A stretch of DNA of 19,128 nt from positions 1 through 19,128 of the forward strand of contig JAJYVC010000017.1 of assembly GCA_021792235.1 (NCBI GenBank). Reading direction: 5' to 3'. Numbering within the stretch: position 1 is the stretch's first letter; each line of letters begins with the position of its first letter. Position numbers and translations under genes: made by a program. This DNA is from Microcaldota archaeon. GTDB taxonomy: Archaea; Micrarchaeota; Micrarchaeia; Micrarchaeales; CABMGC01. The notes beneath the pieces are model-generated. The model was given only the letters and a program-made list of their open reading frames with translations, was not told where the DNA came from and did no database searches. This document shows, in pieces, positions 14,194-19,128 of the stretch.

Positions 14194-14808
14194 CTACTTC
14201 TCTACAGATCCAACAGATTCCCACTTGCTCGCGGCTGCCTTGAGCTTTGGGTGGAATACCAGCAGGTGCCAGACAACTGCCTGGAACGCCTCAGAATGCG
14301 CTGTGATGTGGTCAGGGTTGACTGTAGGCACCACTACGCATGCATCTGCAACTTGCGCCGTGTATCCGTTGCTCTTTCCCACTATGCCGATGACCTTCGC
14401 TCCAACTGCCTTAGCATGTTTAAGCGCAGAGACGAGGTTTGCGCTTATCTGCCTTGCCTGGTCTCCTCCGCCTACCGAGAGCACAAGGACGGCGTCCTTT
14501 GGATTGAGCCTGCTTGTCTTAAGCCATGGCTCAAATACGCTTCCCCAGCCTTCGTCGTTGGTCCTTGCAGTGAGCTCTGAGACGTTGTCAGTTGGGGCAT
14601 ACGCCTCAATTCCAGCAAGCTTCCTGAAGTCGTTCACTGCATGCGATGCGTTAGCAGCGCTGCCACCTACTCCAAGCACAAAGAGCCTGCCGCCGCTTTC
14701 CCTTGTCGCTGCAAGCAGCTCCGCAGCCCTCTCAGCAACAGCAGGGTCAAGTCTCTTTGCAACCTCTCCTACCTCGGCAAAATACTTCGCAGAAAATGTC
14801 TCTTCCAT
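14194..14808 (-). CDS. GmhA-like SIS-domain sugar-phosphate isomerase
   Basis: A SIS-domain protein of 204 residues, most like sedoheptulose 7-phosphate isomerase (GmhA), which makes D-glycero-D-manno-heptose 7-phosphate. The first phosphate loop G46-V-G-G-S50 is present. At the positions spaced like the GmhA metal site (His, Glu, Gln, His) it has H56, D60, E173 and H181, so two ligands are changed. The second phosphate loop, STSGNS in GmhA, reads S-V-G-G-G-D near 111-116. It is therefore a variant subgroup whose substrate may differ. The ATG at 14808 is chosen because GGTGA (14817-14813) lies 4 nt upstream. It follows the kinase by 12 nt and is the last gene of the heptose-type operon. Confidence 0.85.
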   Translation of the reverse strand: MEETFSAKYFAEVGEVAKRLDPAVAERAAELLAATRESGGRLFVLGVGGSAANASHAVNDFRKLAGIEAYAPTDNVSELTARTNDEGWGSVFEPWLKTSRLNPKDAVLVLSVGGGDQARQISANLVSALKHAKAVGAKVIGIVGKSNGYTAQVADACVVVPTVNPDHITAHSEAFQAVVWHLLVFHPKLKAAASKWESVGSVEK

Positions 14809-14820
14809 CAAGTCACCATT

Positions 14821-15783
14821 TCAATTGAAAAACACTATCGATGTGCCATTGAACTCGAGATTGAACTCTAGCTCCCTGAGCCCGAGCTCATCGCGTATCA
14901 TGTCCCGCTTTGCCTTCGGCGCGTATACAAGCAGGAATCCACCACCTCCAGATCCTATGTTCTTCGCAGAACCTCCAAGCTCAACTATCCTGTTCCGTAT
15001 ATCGTTTATGCCATGCTCTTGCCCCTTCCCTTTTCTGCCTGCACCAGTCAAACCCTCGCCTATCCAGTGGCCAGTCCTTTTCCAATCCCCAGATATTAGG
15101 TCATCGTAGTATTTGTATGCCATGTCTCTTCTCAGCACAAGTTCCTCGAAACCCTCAGCCCTCCTTGCAGATTCGAGGATGCTGTTGGCATTCCTGTCTA
15201 TTCCAGTGTAAAGGAGCATGAGGCTGTCCTGCATATTGCCCAGGTCTTCTGGCTTCATTATGATGGGATTCACCTTTACGCGCTCATCGTGCATGTATTC
15301 GTACAGGTTAAGTCCGCCGAATGACACTGCATAAGGATCCTGAAGCCCGCTTGGTTCCTTTAGTATGTCCTTTTCTATCATCACTGCTTCCTTTGACAGC
15401 TGCTCCTTCGAGACCATCTCTCCCTTCCACGCGTGCAGCGCATTGAGCAGTCCTACAAGGTAGGCACTGCTGGATCCGAGCCCGCTGCCCTTAGACGGTA
15501 TGTCGCTTATGCTTATGATCTCTATACCTGGGTCGATCTTCAGCAGCTTAAGCGCCTCGCGCGCAGTGTCGTGCTCTATGTCCTTTATCGCACCGGCCTC
15601 TTCCTCTTTAGAATACCTTATCTTGTAGGTCTTGTCGAATGTCCTGTGTATGAGTATGTACATGTACTTGTCTATTGTTGCGTTTACAGCCGCACCAACG
15701 CTCTTATTGTAGAAGCCAGGCATGTCAGACCCTGCGCCTATGAACGAGATCCTGAATGGCGTCCTGGTGATTACGTTTTGCAT
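14821..15783 (-). CDS. GHMP kinase, heptose-7-phosphate kinase (HddA) type, copy 1
   Basis: A GHMP-superfamily sugar kinase of 320 residues. It shows the N-terminal R-T-P-F-R-I-S-F-I-G-A-G-S-D block, the ATP loop G99-S-G-L-G-S-S-S-A, the ILKEPSG-x-QD segment and the C-terminal G-S-G-G-G-G-F-L-L motif. This arrangement matches kinases such as HddA that phosphorylate D-glycero-D-manno-heptose 7-phosphate at C1. It lies 18 nt after its paralogue and 12 nt before the isomerase-like gene. Identity as a heptose kinase is inferred from the family pattern and the neighbours; other GHMP sugar kinases are possible. Confidence 0.88.
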   Translation of the reverse strand: MQNVITRTPFRISFIGAGSDMPGFYNKSVGAAVNATIDKYMYILIHRTFDKTYKIRYSKEEEAGAIKDIEHDTAREALKLLKIDPGIEIISISDIPSKGSGLGSSSAYLVGLLNALHAWKGEMVSKEQLSKEAVMIEKDILKEPSGLQDPYAVSFGGLNLYEYMHDERVKVNPIIMKPEDLGNMQDSLMLLYTGIDRNANSILESARRAEGFEELVLRRDMAYKYYDDLISGDWKRTGHWIGEGLTGAGRKGKGQEHGINDIRNRIVELGGSAKNIGSGGGGFLLVYAPKAKRDMIRDELGLRELEFNLEFNGTSIVFFN

Positions 15784-15801
15784 GCCTGCATCCCTTCGCG
15801 C

Positions 15802-16815
15802 TTACACGTTGTATATAACCTTGCTTCCCTCGAAGTCGAACCTTACTCTGTGTTCAACCAGGTTCAGCCTCTCCATGGCTAGCCTTATCTTCTTGTGGTT
15901 GCTTTCCGCGTATACCATGAGAAATCCTCCTCCTCCTGCGCCGAGTATCTTCTCTCCTATCGCCCCGTTCTCCCTTGCAACATCCACGAACTTGTCTATC
16001 CTTGAATTTGTCATGTTGCTCGTGACCTTCTTCTTCTCAAGCCAGTGCTCGTGCAGCAGCTCCCCGAACCTTGTCAGGTCGCCCTTCTCAAGGGCCTTCC
16101 TGCTTTCCAGTCCTATCCCCTTTATCCTGTGCATATGCTCCACAGAGGACCCAGAGCGTATGTTCTTCTGCTGCTCACCAAGCACGTCGCGCGAGTCGCG
16201 CGTCATGCCGGTATAGAACATCATTATGTTGCTCTCAAGGTCTGCAATGATGCTCGGCGAGAGCTTCAACTCCTCGGATTCCACCTTTCCGGTTTTGCTT
16301 ATGGTATACGCCTTTATGCCCCCATAGCTTGCAACGTACTCGTCCTGCTTTCCCGAAGGTTCCTTTAGTATGTTCATTGGTATGTCGCATGCCTCCTCGG
16401 CCAGCATCTCAGGAGGCAGGTATTCACGCTTCACGGCATGCAGCGCCCTGAGCAAGCCGACAGTGTAGCTGCCGCTAGATCCGAGTCCTGTTGAGGCCGG
16501 CACATCGGAGAACGAGAGCAGCTCTATCCCCTGATCTATCCCAACCTTCTTGAGCGATTCCCTTATAAGCGGATGCTCCACCTCGCCAGCATTGTTCACT
16601 ATCTCCGTCTTCGAGTAGGTGAGCTTAAGCCCCTTCATTATCTGCTTGTGTACTATTATGTTCACGTACTTGCTTATCGCGCCGCTCACGAAGAAGCCGC
16701 CGTATTTCTCATAGTATGATGGAAGATCAGTACCTCCGCCGCCAAGCGGCAGCCTCAGAGGCGTCCTCGAAATTATCGTCCCGAAAGATTCAACTGCATC
16801 CATGCTCTTACCCAT
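15802..16815 (-). CDS. GHMP kinase, heptose-7-phosphate kinase (HddA) type, copy 2
   Basis: A second GHMP sugar kinase, 337 residues, homologous to its downstream neighbour across the whole length. Key blocks are R-T-P-L-R-L-P-L-G-G-G-G-T-D (18-30), the ATP loop T109-G-L-G-S-S-G-S, ILKEPSG-K-QDE and L-G-A-G-G-G-G-F-L. Its GGGGTD resembles the classic HddA form more than the GAGSD of copy 1, so the two probably differ in substrate or phosphorylated position. The ATG at 16815 overlaps the transaldolase stop by one base (TAATG); another in-frame ATG at 16803 is possible. Cotranscription and coupled translation are likely. Confidence 0.88.
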   Translation of the reverse strand: MGKSMDAVESFGTIISRTPLRLPLGGGGTDLPSYYEKYGGFFVSGAISKYVNIIVHKQIMKGLKLTYSKTEIVNNAGEVEHPLIRESLKKVGIDQGIELLSFSDVPASTGLGSSGSYTVGLLRALHAVKREYLPPEMLAEEACDIPMNILKEPSGKQDEYVASYGGIKAYTISKTGKVESEELKLSPSIIADLESNIMMFYTGMTRDSRDVLGEQQKNIRSGSSVEHMHRIKGIGLESRKALEKGDLTRFGELLHEHWLEKKKVTSNMTNSRIDKFVDVARENGAIGEKILGAGGGGFLMVYAESNHKKIRLAMERLNLVEHRVRFDFEGSKVIYNV

Positions 16816-17537
16816 TATATGTTGTATCCTACAGACTGCGCATCGTTGTAGAACATCTTCACCGTGTCAAGGGAAAGCTCGTCAAGGTCCTTGTCCACCA
16901 TCTTGAGCTTCTTAAGCAGCTCATTTGTCACGGTTATGATATGGCACCCGCACGCTTCAGCCTGTATGATGTTGAACAGCTCCCTGGAGCTCGCCCAGAG
17001 CAGCTCAGAGTTCCTGTTCGGTTTAAGTATCTCCACCGCTTTCTTCATGATATCGACAGGGTCCCTTCCAGTGTCAGCTATCCTGCCGGCAAATACCGAC
17101 ACTATGCTTGGCGTTGATTTGGAAAGCGCCTCTTCAACAGCGGCGACCTGATTGACTGTCAGTATGGCTGTTATGTTCAGCTTTATTCCGTCATCGGACA
17201 GCTTCTTGATCAATGGCCGCGTGCTCTCTCCCTTCGTGTTTGTTATCGGTATCTTCACATACACGTTTCTGCCCCAGCTCGCTATCTTCCGTGCCTCCCT
17301 CTCCATCTCATGCATGGTATCAGAGAATACCTCGAAAGAGATCGGCGCATCAGGTATCATCTCAAGCGCTGACTTTGCAAACGACTCGTAATCTGTCACG
17401 CCAGCGTTCCTCATCAACGTAGGATTCGTGGTGAACCCGCTCACCACACCCTCATCATACAGGCTCTTCATCGACTTCAGGTCCGCTCCGTCGCCGAACA
17501 ATTTTATTTTTATCCTTTCCCTTCCCACGCCCTCCAC
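16815..17537 (-). CDS. Transaldolase/fructose-6-phosphate aldolase-like enzyme
   Basis: A class I aldolase of the small transaldolase (TAL/FSA) type, 240 residues. Signature parts are G34-F-T-T-N-P-T, the Schiff-base lysine K95 in YVKIP, L-N121-I-T-A, and S-V-F-A-G-R-I-A-D-T-G-R-D-P. It would make sedoheptulose 7-phosphate from C6 and C4 sugar phosphates, or join dihydroxyacetone to an aldehyde. As first gene of the operon it can supply substrate for the downstream isomerase and kinases. The start is uncertain: GTG at 17537 lies 6 nt after the predicted transcription start, and a second GTG at 17528 is also possible. The conserved fold begins at IKIKLFGDGADL. Confidence 0.9.
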   Translation of the reverse strand: MEGVGRERIKIKLFGDGADLKSMKSLYDEGVVSGFTTNPTLMRNAGVTDYESFAKSALEMIPDAPISFEVFSDTMHEMEREARKIASWGRNVYVKIPITNTKGESTRPLIKKLSDDGIKLNITAILTVNQVAAVEEALSKSTPSIVSVFAGRIADTGRDPVDIMKKAVEILKPNRNSELLWASSRELFNIIQAEACGCHIITVTNELLKKLKMVDKDLDELSLDTVKMFYNDAQSVGYNI

Positions 17538-17565
17538 CGCATCTGTTTAGTTATGTGCATGCTAG

Positions 17566-17573
17566 TTTATAAA
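17566..17573 (-). promoter_or_regulatory. TATA box of the heptose-type operon
   Basis: TTTATAAA, self-complementary, centred near 17569.5. Read on the minus strand it predicts a start near 17543, giving a leader of about 6 nt before the GTG at 17537. Confidence 0.55.
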
Positions 17574-17608
17574 TATAGTAGTCACTTTTATCAAAATATA
17601 TAGAAACC

Positions 17609-17619
17609 TTTATAAATTA
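17609..17619 (+). promoter_or_regulatory. TATA box of the epimerase gene
   Basis: CTTTATAAATT predicts a start near 17640 and a leader of about 55 nt. A second A+T-rich candidate at 17646-17655 would start transcription near 17677, shortly before the ribosome binding site. Confidence 0.4.
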
Positions 17620-17670
17620 CTCAAAAACAGTGCTGCATGGCATAATATTTTATTTTGCAAGTGCTACTAA

Positions 17671-17686
17671 ACCATTGCTCAATGGT
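17671..17686 (+). promoter_or_regulatory. Hairpin that overlaps the epimerase ribosome binding site
   Basis: ACCATTG-CT-CAATGGT forms a stem of 6-7 bp. Its right arm contains the first three bases of the GGTGA ribosome binding site (17684-17688), which lies 6 nt before the GTG start. In RNA the hairpin would hide the site; in DNA the same dyad could be an operator. Confidence 0.45.
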
Positions 17687-17694
17687 GAATCCTC

Positions 17695-18585
17695 GTGGCA
17701 AGGAAGATGCTCATAACAGGATGTTCAGGTTTTATAGGCAGGCATGCGGTGTCATACGCGCTTGCGCATGGCTACAGCGTGGTCGGTTTCGATATCAAAC
17801 CGGCAGGCATAAAAGACAGGAGATTTGTCTTTGTTAGGGGTTCAGTAACTGACAGGAAGGCTGTGGTAAGGGCGGCCAAAGGGTGCGACTACGTCCTCCA
17901 CCTTGCAGCTGCCACATCCCTGCCGGACTTCAAGCGCGACCTTCATGCAAACTATTCAATAAACGTAACCGGATTCCTCAATGTCATAGACGCAGCAAAG
18001 GAGGCCGGATGCAGGAAATTCGCGTATGCGTCAAGCTCTGCCGTGTATCTGGATGAATATGCGGAAGACTCTGTCATAGACGTTAAAAGGCTGCGGAATC
18101 ATTATGGCAAGTCAAAGCTCATAAACGAGATGTATGCAGACTCGTACTACGACTCATACGGGCTCAAGTCAGTGGGGCTGCGTTACTTCAACATCTATGG
18201 CCCCGGAGAGGACGTGAAGGAAATGTCCTCGCCCATAACAAAGTTCATAATGGAAAAGCGCAAGAATGACACGATAACGATATTCGGAGACGGAAAGCAG
18301 GCCAAGGACTTCACACATATAGACGATGCCATAAAAATAACCTTCAGGCTCATACAGGATACGGGAAGCACTGGGGTGTACAATGTCGGCACCGGAGTCG
18401 CTACAAGCTTCAACCGCATAGCCCACCTGATTAATCCAAAGAAGATAACCTACATCAAGAATCCTTACCTCTCATCGTACATATTCTATCTCAAGGCAGA
18501 CACTCGGCGGCTGTTCAGGAGCATAGGCAAGTACAAGTTCATAACTGTAGAGGAGGGAATCTCCAGGATGACTGGCGGCAATTAA
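17695..18585 (+). CDS. NAD-dependent nucleotide-sugar epimerase (GalE/HldD-like extended SDR)
   Basis: An extended SDR of 296 residues with the Rossmann motif T8-G-C-S-G-F-I-G, A-S-S-S (112-115) and Y137-G-K-S-K141 as catalytic set. No dehydratase-type Thr-Asp/Ser-Glu is present, so epimerisation or reduction is expected. The C-terminal part (V-Y-N-V-G-T-G followed by S-F-N-R-I-A, then I-T-Y-I and V-E-E-G-I) resembles ADP-heptose 6-epimerase HldD as well as generic UDP-sugar epimerases; the divergent heptose-type operon makes an NDP-heptose substrate attractive, but this is inference. The GTG at 17695 is chosen for the GGTGA 6 nt upstream; an in-frame ATG lies at 17707. Confidence 0.87.
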   Translation: MARKMLITGCSGFIGRHAVSYALAHGYSVVGFDIKPAGIKDRRFVFVRGSVTDRKAVVRAAKGCDYVLHLAAATSLPDFKRDLHANYSINVTGFLNVIDAAKEAGCRKFAYASSSAVYLDEYAEDSVIDVKRLRNHYGKSKLINEMYADSYYDSYGLKSVGLRYFNIYGPGEDVKEMSSPITKFIMEKRKNDTITIFGDGKQAKDFTHIDDAIKITFRLIQDTGSTGVYNVGTGVATSFNRIAHLINPKKITYIKNPYLSSYIFYLKADTRRLFRSIGKYKFITVEEGISRMTGGN

Positions 18586-18612
18586 GATAAAACCACGCAT
18601 ACAGAAAATTCA

Positions 18613-18622
18613 TTAATTTATA
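18613..18622 (+). promoter_or_regulatory. TATA box of the second toxin-antitoxin operon
   Basis: TTAATTTATA centred near 18618 predicts a start near 18644, directly at the ATG of 18646, so the antitoxin mRNA is probably leaderless. Confidence 0.45.
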
Positions 18623-18635
18623 CGTATATACGTAT
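18620..18635. promoter_or_regulatory. Operator-like tandem octamer palindrome
   Basis: The octamer ATACGTAT, itself a palindrome, occurs twice head to tail (18620-18627, 18628-18635), making a perfect 16-bp dyad. It lies between the TATA box and the predicted transcription start of the RHH antitoxin gene, as expected for cooperative autorepression. Confidence 0.6.
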
Positions 18636-18645
18636 GATGATGCAA

Positions 18646-18921
18646 ATGGCTAAGACAAAGCTAACATTATCCATAGATAAAGATGTAATAAAAGAAGCCA
18701 AATCCCAAGCAATACTTACTGATAGCAATATAAGTAATTTGGTGGAAAACTTCCTCAAATCTGTAGGCCGCTCTTGGATAGACGAACTCAGATCAAAGCT
18801 TGACATAAAGGAGAAGTATGTAAGCTACGAAGATGTGATAAAGGGAAGGCCAAAAGGATCGTTCTCTGAACGCATAATAAGGTCGATGAGGGATGGCCGG
18901 GCAAACCGTCTACTTAGATAG
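18646..18921 (+). CDS. Ribbon-helix-helix antitoxin of a VapBC-like pair
   Basis: A 91-residue antitoxin. The N-terminus has the RHH pattern K-T-K-L-T-L-S-I-D-K-D-V-I-K-E-A-K, followed by N-I-S-N-L-V-E-N-F-L, close to the DUF6364-type antitoxins. The C-terminal half is charged and ends in R-A-N-R-L-L-R. The frame is open from an ATG at 18634, but that codon lies inside the operator palindrome and before the predicted transcription start, so ATG 18646 (M-A-K-T-K-L) is preferred. The stop overlaps the toxin start by 29 nt. Confidence 0.82.
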   Translation: MAKTKLTLSIDKDVIKEAKSQAILTDSNISNLVENFLKSVGRSWIDELRSKLDIKEKYVSYEDVIKGRPKGSFSERIIRSMRDGRANRLLR

Positions 18922-19128
18922 TAGTGCAATAGTAAAGAGGTATCTGAACGAAGAAGGCACAGACATAGCCGATACCTTATTCAGGGATGCAGAAAATAAA
19001 AACACTGTTTTATGCTTCTCCATATGGAATGTCGGGGAAGTCATAGGCGTTTTGGCTAAAAGTAATCGCAGAAACAAAAACAAAAAGTCCGAGTCAGTAA
19101 GTAATTTTATAAATGAATTGGGGAGGCT
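18893..19128 (+). CDS. PIN-domain toxin (VapC-like), cut by the window end
   Basis: A second PIN-domain toxin; 78 codons are visible and the frame runs off the right edge. The first catalytic aspartate is D9 in V-Y-L-D-S-S-A-I-V-K and the Glu of the second block is E49 in W-N-V-G-E-V. The remaining acidic residues would lie beyond the window. The ATG at 18893 overlaps the antitoxin gene by 29 nt in another frame, with purine-rich GGTCGATGAGGG before it. It is unlike the vapC at 13415-13846 in sequence (for example K-R-Y-L-N-E-E-G after the first Asp), so the two modules are probably separate acquisitions. Confidence 0.82.
   Translation, partial: MAGQTVYLDSSAIVKRYLNEEGTDIADTLFRDAENKNTVLCFSIWNVGEVIGVLAKSNRRNKNKKSESVSNFINELGR

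Noticed and set aside
14225..15109. 294-codon open frame antisense to the SIS and kinase genes
   Set aside because: It spans two well-supported genes on the other strand and shows only Ser/Pro/Ala-rich low complexity.
1..19128. CRISPR array, tRNA or rRNA genes, insertion sequences
   Set aside because: No regularly spaced direct repeats, cloverleaf arms, rRNA-like stretches or transposase motifs were seen in any part.

Overview
The window looks like a chromosomal stretch of an archaeon. The signs are TATA-like boxes about 25-35 bp upstream of starts, several starts that look leaderless, GGTG/AGGTG-type ribosome binding sites 4-6 nt before others, a DUF359-type GTP-dependent dephospho-CoA kinase, and archaeal-style VapBC modules. 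Gene packing is very tight (1-30 nt gaps, ATGA overlaps, tail-to-tail pairs). A small-genome lineage such as a Micrarchaeota-like DPANN archaeon would fit, but that placement is a guess. No rRNA, tRNA, CRISPR array, transposase or insertion sequence was found, and no gene-free stretch exceeds about 160 bases.

Layout. (1) 81-1835: a small membrane protein, possibly frameshifted, tail to tail with a DEAD-box RNA helicase carrying an RGG tail. (2) 1984-2943: an A+T-rich FkbM-type methyltransferase. (3) 2945-8931, minus strand: a surface-glycan operon, read in the order GT2 glycosyltransferase, Wzx-like flippase, dephospho-CoA kinase, GT4 glycosyltransferase, NDP-sugar 4,6-dehydratase-like SDR, GT2 glycosyltransferase. 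(4) 9078-12326, plus strand: three oxidoreductases, namely a nucleotide-sugar dehydrogenase homologue that has lost its catalytic cysteine, a classical SDR and a Gfo/Idh/MocA protein. (5) 12334-14061, minus strand: vapB-vapC followed at 22 nt by a second GT4 glycosyltransferase, a close paralogue of the first. (6) 14194-17537, minus strand: transaldolase, two tandem GHMP kinases of the heptose-7-phosphate kinase type, and a GmhA-like SIS protein. (7) 17695-18585, plus strand: a divergent NAD-dependent sugar epimerase. (8) 18646 to the right edge: a second RHH-antitoxin/PIN-toxin pair, the toxin cut by the window end.

How the genes may work together. Block 6 reads as a heptose-phosphate route: transaldolase makes or supplies sedoheptulose 7-phosphate, the SIS protein isomerises it, and a kinase pair phosphorylates the heptose. 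The divergent epimerase and the 4,6-dehydratase-like SDR could then modify an NDP-heptose, the glycosyltransferases assemble it, and the flippase exports the lipid-linked product. No nucleotidyltransferase or GmhB-type phosphatase is visible here, so the pathway is incomplete within the window. The most unusual points are the Cys-to-Thr change in the dehydrogenase, variant metal- and phosphate-site residues in the SIS protein, a probable ACG start in the first GT4 gene, near-identical DNA patches shared by the two GT4 genes, the palindrome cluster at the vapBC promoter, and a hairpin over the epimerase ribosome binding site.
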